This document shows, in pieces, positions 23,991 through 37,490 of a stretch of 64,000 nt of DNA; position 1 is the first letter of the stretch; each line of letters starts with the position of its first letter. The stretch spans positions 31,619,040 through 31,683,039 of the forward strand of contig JAKTNV010000001.1 in the NCBI GenBank assembly GCA_022747635.1, given 5' to 3'. The notes below the pieces were generated by a model, which made no database searches, was not told the origin of the DNA, and was given only the letters and a program-made list of their open reading frames with translations. The DNA is from Hetaerina americana. Its lineage: Eukaryota; Arthropoda; Insecta; Odonata; Calopterygidae. The position numbers were made by a program, and so were the translations under genes.

Positions 23991-26900
23991 GGTGCATAAC
24001 GACATTCGATTGCTCACCACTTACCGAGGTATGATTAAAATAGAAAGTGATCGCTTTCATTCCCTTGCGACTTTTTTCCTCTCCATTCCTCTCGGCTATT
24101 AGGGCACCGTTATGAGTCGTCGGGAAGTTTGTTATTGCCTGACTTCATATTAGAGTTTCTTTACAGCAAAAGATTGGCTTTTTGATGAATTCCGAAACTT
24201 GAATGCTCTTCGAGGATTTCCTTTGCGTTAAAATTTTACCGCAGGACGTCGTAGATGCCCATTTATTGGATCCTGCTTTTAACTTTTGAGAAATGAGAAA
24301 ATTCTGAGCGTTCTGAAAAATAGTTGGGCAGAAATATTGGCAACACTTTTTGAATACTTTTTTCTAGTTGTATTTTAATCATTTTGCTCTGTTTACGATT
24401 GAGCATGTTAAGTTTAACATTATTCAGTTTGTTTTGCTATCTGCTAAATTCGAGAATTTTTTAAAGCAATAAGAGAGGATAAATGAAGGAATTACGGGGA
24501 GATTTTATGTAATGAATTTCAGATTTTCATAATAATTCATAATAATGAGATGAATTTTCGAGTGATAATAGAACATAATAAAATAAATAGGTTGAGGTGA
24601 TAGAACGGAAACTGCATTGATGACCTTACTGCCTACACCAACCACTTAACTGATTCCCAGTCAGAAGGATCAACATTCATACCAAAGGAGAATTCAAACT
24701 CATTTGTTGCCCTTCAGGTGCGTTACCTGCAAAGTGGTTGATACATACATTCATTTCACGGGGCTATATTTCTCCGAAATTAAGTATAAAACGAGAGTTC
24801 CGTAAATTGCAGGTCCTGATGCTATATCGGTGAATGCAAATTTTGTGTTCAATGCATTTATGGATTTTGTTTCCTTGACTTATTTTTCTTTTCAAAATTC
24901 CAACGGAAGTTCAATCTATTTCATCTATTGAGATGGTAGAGCTGAAGTCGCTAGATGTGGCAAACGAAGTCCAAGCTGGTAGTATGTACGATTCTTATGA
25001 CAACACTCCCGAGTGATACTGAATTAGACATAATTCGTACATGTGGTAGGCAAAGTACTTAAATCTAGGGCAAATGCTTCAAAAGTAAGATGAAAGTAAA
25101 ATGAAATACAGGTAAATAATATGCAGATTGAACAAAAGCTAATTTCAATGTCCTTTTACAATATTTTTCGTAAGAAAGATACGTGATAAATACTCGTAGC
25201 ATACTACTCCAACGCGGTACCTCCCTAATGAAGCTAGAATTTGTGAAATGTGTATTGACAAAGTGATAAAAAAGTAAATGCATGCTTAGACCAAAAAACA
25301 CACTCCCTAACGTCAGATCTAGAGGCATTTAATATATTCAGTTGAACAGTCGCGGTGAGACTCGCAAATTCACCGTATTAGTGTATGAATAAGTGTTGGA
25401 TACCTCTGCTCTTAAAAATATGTGCAAACAGCTAAAAAAATCAGGAAACTTCTTTTTCAAAAATGGACATATCAGTGGTTGGGTTAAAATTTTAAAGATG
25501 AGGGGAATTCATTTTGACTGTAGTGATAGTGGACGTCGTCGGACGTCCACTATCGTACAATGTGTGCGTTCAGAAATCTAATGATAACCATTCGAAGAAA
25601 CTTTTGCCTCACTCTCGGGGTACACACCGGAAAACTTTACCTTCCTGAGTTCACAAAATAGCCAAAAAAAGCCAATACATGGCGGCAGATGCAAACACTC
25701 TGATCAATAAAATAAAACAAAATCAATCCGGTATCATTATGAAAACAGGTGATGAACTACATGAGGAAATTTGTGCCATTTTATTCTCTGTAGACGATAC
25801 AGGATAAGGAATGACTAAAAACTAAATAAAAATGGTAGTATTTCCTAATTTACTGAATCTTACTGTCAGAAAGCATGAAACAGGCTAAATACTTATGTTA
25901 TGGTTACTTGAATAAAATATGAACACATTTTAAAGAGTATTACCAACGACATTTTAATGTGTTTATTTCTGTTTGCGAGTTCACCATCCGGAAACTAGTA
26001 TGTTTATTATATTTGTTTACTTCTAATTAAGATTTTAATTACAAAGGAGAAGGACAAAATTAATTCGAAATAAGAATATGAATTATATCATGCATAATTA
26101 GTGAAAACCTATGGGGGATAAAGAGAAATTTAAAATGAAAGATTGCTAAGAGATGATGAAGTATTTGAAATATAACGGCTATTACGGACTCCCCACAAAG
26201 ACCATAATAAATTGTTCTTTTAATTTAAACTGCAAAAGTTTTATTGTTTTCATTCATTGTTGCGGATCTGAATATATACGTATGTTTGCTTGTTCTTGAA
26301 ACTCTTTTGGTGGTGTTGCTGATGAAAAATCCTTACTTGTTATTAAAGTGTACTCGTTGAAATTTGATGCGTTTGGTATATTGATTATATTTTGAAACAA
26401 CTATTTTAGGGCAAATTATAATGTATCCATTGTTACATTTTGTTTTTATTTCTCTAGTAAACCTTTTGTCGAGTCTGTAGGAAACATGTCTAGTTTTTGA
26501 CAAACCCATCTACTATGTAATAGAGGTTATTCAAACTCTTACTCTTGCTTCAAAATAATAATAGTGAACCAAATGATTTTGCAACGTGGATAAGAACTTC
26601 TCATTTCGAAATGCGTTAAAGAAGCCATTTAATATTACTGAAATTACAAATAGATATCATTTTAGCCATTAATTAATTTAAATTTATAATTAATAATTCA
26701 GGAAACTGGATAAAAATTAATTGTTTAAGATGGACCGAACTTCTATGTTGAAATTTGTATCGGTGGATCATTCTCGGCGGTATTCTAATTAATTTTTTTT
26801 AGTTCTGAACATATTCGTTTCAAATACGTAGAGAACTAAATAAATATAGTATCTTCTATTCAATTTTATTATTATCATTTTATTACATATTAATGGGGAT

Positions 26901-28560
26901 CGCTATTCAAGCTTGCGAAAATATTTACTTTTGACGTGAGAATGTTCGATAACAATTCATATTTATCATTTTGTTGCGTATTGTTTAAACCAAAAGAAAA
27001 AAAATATTCGAAACAAATGAGTAATTTTAATTTATAATTAATAATACACTTAATTCAAATGAAGCTACGCTCTAAGGCGTTCAGGTATATGGAAGAAAGC
27101 GAACTATGGTATTATCTTTAAATGTACGCGTTTCATCGAACGTTTACCCCTTAAATATATTTAAATTTGGAAGCGACGACTTAACCAGTATAAACGGACA
27201 CCGATGACGGATGATTGGAGAATTTTTAATTATCATTGTTATTATTTTTAATATTTAATCAGAGAAGAATGATCTTATGCCAATTTTATCCATATCTTAG
27301 AATTATGACATGCTGTATTGAATGGAAAAAGATTGTTTAAAATGTATGGGAGTTCGCCAGATAGGAAACCAGGAAGAAATTACACTATCTCTCAGTCTAC
27401 TTTAAACGTTGATGGAATATGAAAGTACGCATAGCTGTGAGACATTTCTATGAAACAACCTCAGGAAAATGGAAGTCATATTTGACGTCGATTATCCGTT
27501 AGTATTTAATTGCCTTTAAAAATTTAATTGTTACTATTTTCATTGAGAATTTATATCGATTCAAAAAATTACTGTTAGTTGAAACGTTAGTTCAATGTAT
27601 TTTTAATCCAAAGTTTAATTTCATTCGTTTTAGCTACGTGCAAGTGATATGTTTTATTTTGACATCTATACGATTGGTAACTTGAGTAATCCCAGAAATT
27701 ACTGACGGAGGAAGTAGTTACGTCGAGGAAGTTGCTCGTTGGAGCAATAAATGAGAAACAACGGAGTTAAAATGAATGGTGAGGGCATAAGGTGCAACTC
27801 TGTAATTCACTACTCGCGGATGTAATTAAATTTAGAATTGCCGTGCACCAGGCTACCACGGTGCCCTAACGTGGCGCAAGAACGGATATGCTCCTACTGC
27901 AGTACATCACATACCAAAAATTGGAATGGGGAAAAACTCTTGGCAAGAACAGTCATCCTGAAGCAAATGATCATTCTGCTATCGTATAATGAATATGGAG
28001 GTGTGCGCTTATTTGATCCTTGGGTCAACAGTTGATTCTATAATCACAAATATCACCGAAAGTAGCAAAAACGTATTGCAAAATGGTAATTGAATCACCT
28101 AAACTTGAAATGTAATCTTAAAAATTTTCAATAGCTTGATCATGCCCTAGAATTAATGTGATTCTTATAAATAATTTGGTATACGTAATCCCAAGAGATT
28201 ATATACGGATCATAAATATAAAATGAAATCGACATCTTCGGCGCAGGTATTGTCAAGAAGAAGGCGGGTTTAACATGATGGATTAAAACCAGTGAGAAAC
28301 GAGAAGGCAAAGCAATTTTTATAACCATAGAGAATTTCATATCCTAAGTTCAATGGCTTCGGATCGCAGTCATATCTTCAAGTGGTAATATTTCCCCGGC
28401 AATTTAGCCGCGTTAAAAATCCCCTCATGCTATTGAGAGGCCAAACTAGAGTCGCGAGAACTGCCGAAAATAATAATAACCGACTAAAAACTTGAAGAAA
28501 CTCAAACAATCGCTCCGAGGAAAACGGCTCGCTGTAATTCACATTAAAAAGTAACGATTA
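23991..28560. other. Longest AT-rich gene-free stretch
   Basis: This is very AT-rich, particularly 25900-27700, with many TAATTA/AATTAAT runs. Open frames are short and unrecognised. The TTAATTTATAATTAATAAT block occurs twice (about 26679 and 27028). The only clear secondary structure is the hairpin at 25525-25554. Confidence 0.5.
25525..25554. repeat. Perfect 13-bp-arm hairpin
   Basis: GATAGTGGACGTC (25525-25537) and GACGTCCACTATC (25542-25554) are exact reverse complements around a 4-nt loop, GTCG. It is GC-richer than its surroundings. No poly-T or other terminator context is evident, and its role is unknown. Confidence 0.93.
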
Positions 28561-29800
28561 GATTTCCCGGAATGAATATCACCGGGACCGAAGCCTCCTC
28601 CTCCTCCCTGAAGACACACTTGCCGATCTCTGAGAGAGCGGAGAGGGAGAAGAATAGGGCGAGAGATGGGAACTGAAGGGTGTCTGGCAATCCGTACCGT
28701 CTTTCAGAATTCTCAAGGAGAAGTGCGGGGGCGGGAGGGTGAAGGGAATGGCAAAGGGGTGGATGGCATTCCTTCTCATAGAGGAATCTTTCAAAAAGGT
28801 GGAGCGAGGAGTATTCATTGGCGGCCCGAGGGGAGGTGGTGGGTGGGCAAAGGGGGGGGCATGGCTGGCTGGAGGACTCCTAAACTTCTGAAGAAGAAGA
28901 AGCGCATTTTTCTGTCATGAATATGTTAAACGCATTAAGGGTGGGGGGAGGAGGGTGGGAAGGCGGAGGAGAGAGCAGGCTATCCACCCCATCCTCCGCC
29001 TTCTCTGTTTCCGAATAAAGTTAGCGAATCAGTTGGAGAGGAGATTTTCGTTATTTTATGCTCTCTGAAATTTCACATTCACTACCGAAAACGAGAGATG
29101 AAGAGGGTTTTCGGGCGGGGAAGGAAGCGGGTGGACGGCTGGATGTAGAGGAAGAGGGAAATCAAAGAAACGGGGAGAAAACGACTTAGGGAGAGGAGTC
29201 TTCGAGAGAAGGGCTAAGGGGGTAGTGAAGAAGGGGGAGCCTTAAGGGGGCTGGATGGAGAAGAGCAGGTTTTCGGGGGGGTAAGACGATGGGAAACGAT
29301 GGTAATGCTCTCAAATGGGAACCGGAAAGCTGAGAACGGTCGCGGAGAAAGAGAGAGAGACAGAGAGGCAGGGTGGGTACGAAAAAGAAGCGAAGGAGAA
29401 ATTGGGAAACATAATGATACGGAGCAGAGGTTCTCAAAAAGCGTGGATAGTGAGGGGTGGAGGGGAGGCGGAAAATCCAGATCTACCCCCTCTCTTCCTG
29501 CACCTTTGTCTTCCTTTCCTCATCCCAAACCCTCCTCCTCACTCCAAGTCTCTTTCTTCCGATGCCGTGAGTCTTTTAAAGGGTGAGATCGGATGTGATA
29601 CGAATTCGTGTTTCGCGGAGGCGTGGTGTGAAAACGTTTGAGGATCCCTCTCTCATAAAGGGAATAGTAGGTGTGTACGAATGAGAAGGGTGGGGGGGGA
29701 AAGGGACAAAGCAGGGAACGAAGAATCCGAACGAGGGGGGAATATAGATGCAGGGAGAAAGCTGGAGAGAGAGAGAGAGGAAAATGGGAAAATCAAATGA
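28561..29800 (+). other. Long purine-rich GC island
   Basis: The + strand is G/A-rich through most of 28610-29470 and again at 29650-29790, with a short C/T-rich inversion at about 29480-29560. It includes a GA microsatellite near 29768-29780 and several runs of G. Overlapping frames of 60-108 codons are low complexity. Confidence 0.7.
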
Positions 29801-32085
29801 CTGACTGCCTGAGACAGTGCTCTGAGGCCGAAGAGAGATAATATTTCACGCAAATACGTATGGCCACACCTTCATGTGTATGGGCACAAATTTTGAGCGA
29901 AACGGAGATTCAATATTTCCAAAAACTCGAACGATATTCAGAAAATGTCACCCCCACCGTAATTGATGAAATAAACGTTTATAAAGGTTCGGCATTTTGT
30001 ATGCGAGTGACGTAGTGTTTTTCGTTCACAATCATCCGCCATATATATGTATGTCCTGACTTACAGCTTAGCGCCAATGGTCTGTGTATTTTTTTCCTAA
30101 AAAACATGAATTCTATAGGAAAATATGCCCTTCGTTTTGAAAAACCTAGAATTATTTCGTTAGCATGAGCAAAAAATTAGTATTTTATTCGGAAATGACT
30201 TCAACATTTAAGGATTTCTGTTTATTAGGAAGAGGATAGGGCTTTAGTTTAAGTTATCAATTAGTTACTGTAAAAGTCAAATAGAAATAGTTGTTCATAG
30301 TTTATAGAATTCATGTTTTATGATATTAGTAGATTTACACACTTTTAAGTAAGATGTTAGTTCATATGCATAGTTCGTAAGTTCATATTGCTCGTATTTA
30401 AAAATTAGAATGCGTCGGTATTCATAATAGAGAAAATGTTTTATCGTCGTTCGTCATAAAACTTCATACAAAATATTTCTTAACAACGGGCCAAATCAAG
30501 GCAAAGTTAGCGAGAGAATGAAATGGTTTCAAGTAATCAAAGAATTTGATTTTAATTTTATTTTACGATTTTAATTTATTTTAAGAACGATTTTTTAATT
30601 TTATTTTTGCAAAAAACATTTCTTTGCTATTTTTTGGTGTTAATCTTGAATCAAAACCATAAATATTAGATGTAAAAAGTCATAGTAGTTTATGAAAAAG
30701 CATTTAAGTTATTTTTAAAATTAAATTTTATGCTATATTCTTAGTTATATTTTATTTGTACATGTAATGCAATTATTATTTATCAGTTACATGATTGCGT
30801 TAGCAGTAACTGTTGCAATTTGAAGTATGTTTAGTTTGCAAAATGCCAAGGTTGAAGTAACTTGCGACGCGCAATGATACATTTATACTTTGTTATCGCT
30901 TGAGCAAATCGTCAATTACAGGCCGTCAACCTGTAAGACCTATGAAATGCTACAGGATGCTATTAGAGAGTGTTCTACCCTGTAGTACAGTTAAAAATCA
31001 TTTAAAAGGTTTAAAGTGGCGAGAAAATCAATTTCAAACCTGGACCCACACTCACTGCCATGAAGGAAGTAAACTTTAACAAATTTGCTTCAATTTGAGA
31101 GAAAATTGTAAAATAATTTTAATAGTATTATTATAAATATTTAAAACTTCTTTTGGTGCCACACAGATGCTGTTAATAGAAAAATTGAACACGATACTTA
31201 ATTGTGCGCGGTAGGTGCCGCGCGTGATCCACTTTGAAATTACGATCATTTTGTAAAATTCTATTTTAAGTGTATTTATATCTGTCTATTTATAGTCTGG
31301 ACCTAGCTCTTGATGACTTTTTCCTGTCCTCTAGTGTATGATAACGTTTTCGTGGGAAGGGTTTTTCTTCACCAGAAGCAGGCATAGGTAACCTGAGCAT
31401 GTTTCAACTTTCACCCGCTACCACTCACACAATTCTAGAAGCAAATCAATATCATTTTTACCACATGTACATTGCACATTAAGCTAATATTACTTGATAA
31501 ATTTTTGTATGATAATTATGCCCGTAAAAAATGCATGATTGCTCTTAATTGGACAATCGCCGTCTGTGATGTTTTCTTGCTAACCAATGGCTACATCTTG
31601 CAGTGTTAGTGAAACTTTCATATTCATTGAATCTTTATAGCCTTAAACCCTCTTGCCTTACGGAAATCAAATGGCATTCATGGCAAGATAGAAATAACTC
31701 CAGATTTCTATTTTAAGTCCAGAGGTAGAAGGGAATCACGAATCTTAATTTCGACTGCTTTAATATCAGTCGGCCTCCCCTCTTGTATTGGGCAGAGTTG
31801 TAATTAATAAAAAGTTTGTGCGACGAAACAAAAATAACGAATATTGGAATACAGCGTAAAATAAATACAAAGGTAGAAATGAATTCCAACATTCCGACCT
31901 GAAAGGGCAAAGCCCATTTCGAATCAGACAAAATGTTGAAACCTACGATGTAAATCCCTCGGGGCATGGAGGAATGCGCACGAGGCAACCTCGGAAGCAA
32001 AGGTAGGACATCGGAAATAAATAAATATATAAAAAATGAATGACTAATTACGTGGAAGAATTTATGAGATAATAAAAGGAAGAAC
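29801..32085. other. AT-rich non-coding sequence
   Basis: This is strongly AT-rich with no recognised gene. A 212-codon minus-strand frame (31713-32351) runs from here into the next purine island. It is hydrophobic and Ser/Phe/Leu-rich with no family resemblance that I recognise, and I do not call it. Confidence 0.45.
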
Positions 32086-32400
32086 GACAAGCATCGAACT
32101 GCAAACAAGAACGAAGCGATCGGAAAGAAGGGGAGGGAGAGAGGGGGGGGGGAGGACTGGCATTCGAAAATCACGAAGAACAAACAAACAGTATGATGGA
32201 GAACCACCTCCCGTGGCTGAGCTGGGGATGGTATGATGTGGAGAAAGAACGAAAGGATGTTTGTGGGAGACTGGATGGGTATGGGGTGCTTAGCCGGGAT
32301 GCTAAGGGGCGCGGTGAGCTCTGTTGGACAGGAGGCAAAGAGGAGTAGCAAAAGGGAGACAGGGAGTTGGCTGGTTGGCTATAGGAAGGAAAATAGAGGA
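32086..32400 (+). other. Purine-rich island with poly-G
   Basis: The + strand is G/A-rich, with a 10-base G-run at about 32143-32152. No credible gene is present. Confidence 0.65.
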
Positions 32401-32829
32401 AATATATATCGCTGTTTCCGCATCAGTTTCACTCAGGAAACTCTACACATCCCATTCCACTTTTCAATGAATACCTAATTCACTTACTTTCACTGACTCC
32501 AGTTATTTCATCTCGGGAGGCGCAATGATTGTAGATATATGCACTAATTACGTAGGTATTAACGGAAACCGACTAGTAAAAAACACAAAGGTAATTATTC
32601 TCGCCTTTTTTTATCCTTCAACAAAGCAAAAAATCATACTCCGTAAGAGTTTAATTGTAAAAACTTATATTTTAAATACTAAGAGCACGAATGAAATTTA
32701 TTGTTCGACCGAATGTAAAGGATGGGTGCATACAGTTTCTAAATAGATAAAATACAGTGTTATGATTGATTTGAAAATGAAATGGAAATAGGAAAATGAA
32801 AGGCAGTATCTAAAAAATTAAAAGGCTAA
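32401..32829. other. AT-rich non-coding sequence
   Basis: This holds one short open frame (32525-32746, 73 codons) with no recognisable motif, and nothing else that I can support. Confidence 0.45.
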
Positions 32830-32965
32830 ATAATTGGCGTCAAGTAATTTGAAATACATAAGAACACTATACGAAGAATTAAGAATAAAATCATTATATT
32901 TTCATACAAATGTGGGAGAAATAACTTGGTAATGATTTTGAAACCTTACAATTCAATATGCCTTG

Positions 32966-33021
<56 letters not shown>

Positions 33022-33182
33022 CACATAATGAAGAAATTTGGAGAGAAGACTAGAAGGCATATTGAATTGTAAGGTTTCAAAATCATTACCAAGTTATTTC
33101 TCCCACATTTGTATGAAAATATAATGATTTTATTCTTAATTCTTCGTATAGTGTTCTTATGTATTTCAAATTACTTGACGCC

Positions 33183-33188
<6 letters not shown>
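32830..33188. repeat. Perfect inverted repeat, 135-bp arms, 89-bp spacer
   Basis: I compared the left arm (32830-32964) with the right arm (33054-33188) base by base: they are exact reverse complements with no mismatch. The spacer (32965-33053) begins with GTATG and a TA microsatellite (about 32970-33018), then 35 bp of unique sequence. The right arm runs directly into a second TA tract (33186-33241), while the left arm is bounded by non-repetitive DNA. There is no open frame in the arms and no transposon-like termini. Perfect identity implies a very recent inverted duplication, ongoing arm correction, or an assembly or library fold-back artefact. If transcribed, it would give a long hairpin RNA. 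Confidence 0.97.
32970..33018. repeat. (TA)n microsatellite inside the inverted-repeat spacer
   Basis: This is an uninterrupted run of about 24 TA units flanked by GTATG on the left and CATAC on the right, which are themselves complementary. Confidence 0.97.

Positions 33189-33241
<53 letters not shown>
33186..33241. repeat. (TA)n microsatellite abutting the right arm
   Basis: This is a run of about 27 TA units that begins at the end of the right arm of the inverted repeat. The equivalent outer edge of the left arm has no TA tract. Confidence 0.97.
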
Positions 33242-33244
<3 letters not shown>

Positions 33245-33469
33245 TACATTAATATTAATCATATATATTCACACATCTTTTTTATCTCTTCCCCAATCTA
33301 ATTTCAAACTAGTTCATCGCGCTTTACGGCCTACCATATCACACCTTTGCTTTTGTTTTAAATTCTACCACGTAATTTTTGCGTATTTTGGGTACATAGA
33401 GAAAAATATGACTTTAAACAAAAAATAGGATCGATGCATTGTGCATGATTTGCGAATTGATCGTGAACG

Positions 33470-33830
33470 TAAAAGGATGGCGATGTGGTGAGAAAGGATG
33501 AACTGGAAGGTAAGACGAATGTTGCAGAATGTTGAAAGTCTTAAAGAGGCTTGGGATCTAGGATGAGAGGAAATCCAAGCGATGGGGATGCTATTACTCG
33601 TAAGTGAGGAAGAACCTAGCAAATTGTCGACGGAGGTAAGCCAGACGTAAGAAAGTTAGGAATGAAAAATCGCTTGAATGTGAGGGTTATGGTGAGGTTG
33701 GCGAGGGGGTGGAAGAACGAAAGAGGAGTTGGGTGGTGGATGGAGGAGGTGTGCCCTTGGGTTGAGGGTTGAGAGGAAGAGGGCTGAGAGGTGGAGAGAG
33801 AGAGAATTTGGAGGACAAACGCGCACGTTA
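33470..33830 (+). other. Purine-rich island
   Basis: The + strand is G/A-rich (densest at 33660-33815). Minus-strand frames of 85-93 codons are Ser/Pro/His-rich and unrecognised. Confidence 0.6.
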
Positions 33831-36800
33831 ATCGGATTAAAATTCGCGTGTCGTCGGGACCGCGTGTGCTCACTCGCATATCTCACGATTAGGGATTTTG
33901 GAATTCGGCTAATCCTCATAATCGCGAAATTAAACAAACTATCCGTACATTGAATAATATCAACGAAGTTTTCATTTATAACTCCGCAAAGCTTCGAAGT
34001 TCATTTTCATTGAGTAAGTCATCAATATTAACAGCGTTAAGCTCATGAATATGTTCTCGGAGAGAAACGTACGTTCTCTCATTGAGCATCGGAATTCTTA
34101 ACCCGCGGTCCGTGGCCCAAATGGATCGAGTGAATGTGAACTCGATGTGTTTTTGGACGCAGTCTGTGAAATACTAATTTAAGCCCAAAGTGAATAATAG
34201 TGATAAATGGGTGCAGAGTATGGAAAATGTTATTTTTCAGAGTATAAACTTTATGCAATTTCTCAATTCCTCGTATAATTCAATTAATGGGAAATGAGGG
34301 AACAGAATGAAGAGGATTTTTAGTGTCACGAAGAAATGCGATATTTCTTCCCGTTTCTCATTACTAATGTGAATGGGATGTGGAGTCTTTCTCCGAGGAA
34401 ATAGCTAAGAAATCATTAATTGCATTCTTCAAATGAGCAGCACGCTTATAATCCTCTCTACTTCTTGCTATTTTAGCAGTTTAATTTCAAATTTATCTTC
34501 CACCCTGAAGATTGAGCTAAGGTCTAATTTTGTGAGAAGAATAAAATCCACGTAAAGGCAGTTCAAATATAGCATCAATTTAAGATCAATTGTAACCAAT
34601 TATTAATACTATTTTTATGTTATTCATTAATTTTTAATCCGCTATTTTTTTCTTTTAGACATTAATAGTTTATGTTGTTGCGATTCTCCCTTATGTTATT
34701 AAATGTTTTCTATCCTGCATGCAAACTATTTTACTATAATTCATATTTTAGATGGCTCGAGTAAATGATTCCAATCGAAATAACCCATTCTTGCCAAGTT
34801 ATGAAGTTGCCAGTTAAGTTTTTTGAACCTAAACTAGTGATCAGGTTAGGCATCATTTCATTTGTATTGTAACGAAACCTTAACTTCTAGCCTTTTTCAG
34901 GACACTGGTTAGTTGGAAAAAAATATATGGGTCATTGCCCGAGCAAAGAAGCCGTCACCTAATTTCAGTCCGACGCCGAAGCGACTCTGGTAATCTCACT
35001 CAATGCCACCCACCCCTACTGGTTGACGACTAATGCCCACATTCGGCCTTAAATGGTTAATCCCGACGAGGCGAGAGTTCGCTTCCACGAGTGCTCTTGA
35101 AATAGAGGTGATAGTTCGGATATGGAGCAGAGAAAAGTCATGCGGGGACTCTAAAGGAAGTGATAGGGGGCTTTTTGGAGGGTCGCATACGGAAAGGAAG
35201 TTAGGGATTCAATTCCGAGGGCAGTTAGTTAAAGAGTGCGGATCTTGGAAACTAAGGAAGGCTTAAAGAGGAATAATGGGACATTTGTAGTGAGAATGAA
35301 AAGAATAGAAGGAATTATGGTTGAAAGTGTGATTCGCGTGAACTGACGGAAGGAAAGATATACGAAATGCCCAATTTTTCACCATTTTTGTTTCGACAAT
35401 CAAAGACAGGATTACAGATATCCATGTAATGATGGAAGTGGAGTGAGACGATCTCATTGAAATTTACCTAAATGCCGACACTCATTGGAAACTCACGGGA
35501 ATCCTCTCGTGAATAATTGCTTCTATGAACGGAGAACCTCAAGCGACTTGAATTGTGTTATTGAGGTCTATTGCGTACGGCATCTTGATCTCTGAAATTT
35601 AGAAATCAGCGTAGCACTCGGTAGTCCCTATACTATTCCAAACTAAAGTAAAGTATTCCGTCTTTCTCGGATTAGTATAAGAAGTTTTAGATGAGTAATT
35701 CGTTTGGCGCAGGAGACTAGGAGGCAATTTGGAACTGGTGATAAGAAATATTTTTCGGGAGCAAATGCATTGTGAAGGAACCATTTCAAGTTGAAGCGGT
35801 TTGACAGATTTCACTATACGACCTATATTTGTATGTACCGATCTCTGTGCAGCAGTTATTTTAAGCCGTATAAGATTTTGATCCAATAAATTTGGGAAAC
35901 GATTTTTTTACTAAGCTCCAAAACTCGGAGCGAAAATTTTGCAGTTGGTCAATTCTCCTTTTTAACTTGTAGAAATCTGAGTGTCAGTATGAAAATTCAT
36001 ACGAATTCTAAAACAATTGAAAATGATATTGTGGCAAGAGTAAATATATCTTCTGACACGTGTTGAAGCCATAAAATGAAAATATTCTATGAGCGCCGTA
36101 GCGAAATATAAGGTCTTCAGAACTCTTACAAGTTGTGATCAAATCAAATATCCAGTAAGTATTTACGCCAACGGTTTTCGTGAGTAAATTCAGCGAGGCA
36201 TGGTGAAGTTAAAAAATGCTCAGAAAAGGTTCGCGTATCGGAAGAGAGACGAGTAGACTACATTGACGCGATGCATATTGTATGGGAAGAAATGAAAAGT
36301 GGAACAAAAAATCAGGCGTATTTTCAACGAATATGTGAGAATTTGATGGATTTTTTCCACTTCCTCCATTCAAATATTCATTGGTATGACAAAACACTGC
36401 GCATGTCGGTTGGAATTTTTTATTTGTTGTTTCTCGTGGTGTTGGACGTAATCGATATCTATTAATCGATTGGGAAAAAGGGAAACGGTGACTTTTAATC
36501 CTCCTCTTCCGTCCTCCTTCCGGTTCCTCTGTCGTTGCAGATAACGTTTGAAGCATGTATAAGCGTCGTATGACTGAGAAATAGTTACCAATATTCAAGA
36601 ATTCAGTTGTTTATTTGACGCAATTTTCTCATAGATTATTATAATGATCAGACATCAAAATAAACCACGAGCTCAAATACCATAAGAAATGATACATGCA
36701 GTGATTTTTAACCATCATGATAATAGCTTGCCAGATTTTAATTTGGACAGTTTTGTTTGAGTTCCTCAAAAGATTTCAACGAACCGAGAAAATACGTATG

Positions 36801-37490
36801 TGGGCTGAGGAAATATGTAGATTCGGAGCAGTTTGAAGAGAGCAAAGAGAGGGCTTGAGTTACAGGAAATAATAAGAGAAAACCATTTCTTGGATCGTTG
36901 TCATGAGGAAAACACGACGATGAGACAGGATTCCTAGCGTGAACGAAATAGAGTAAGAATTGGGATGATTAGAGAAATGACCACGTGAAGTACCCAGAGA
37001 AAATTCAGCGAATAAAATAAGAGAAAAGTGTTGGTAGGGAGGATCTGTTGAGACAAGGGAAGAATGGAAAGCAAACGCATGATAATTCCCATTCATGCCT
37101 ATCCCAGTTTTCTGCGTCTCTACAAAAATAGAGAAACAAAGCTTTTGTATTGTTCAATATGAATTGGATCGCAACAGCGTAGATGATTTATTCAAATTTA
37201 TTGGACGAGTATACCCACCGTAAGGGGAATACTTGCAAGTTAATGCGGAAGATGTGTATCATGGCTGGAGGTTGTCATCCTTTATTTTTCCATGCTTTTC
37301 CTTTCGAATGAAAAAATGGCAATTTTGCCATCCAATCATCTCACAGTTTCTGCGTAAGCACAATATCTCTTTTGCCGCAACATATTAATTCTAATACCGA
37401 CCCAGGCACAAACGAGCCCGCGGAAAGATCGTATTGATGTTTCAAAAGAACGTTTTATTACGCGGTGATTATCCACACACCATCATCTCC
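33831..37490. other. AT-rich non-coding sequence
   Basis: This has mixed to AT-rich composition with short unrecognised frames only (at most 129 codons, 36209-36598 minus). A near-palindrome GAGAGAAACGTACGTTCTCTC with a 1-nt bulge occurs at about 34060-34080. No gene, RNA or transposon is recognised. Confidence 0.45.

Noticed and set aside
31713..32351. 212-codon hydrophobic minus-strand frame, possibly a membrane protein
   Set aside because: The Phe/Leu/Ser/Ile content follows from T-rich and C/T-rich DNA on that strand. There is no regular spacing of membrane segments, no signal and no family resemblance.
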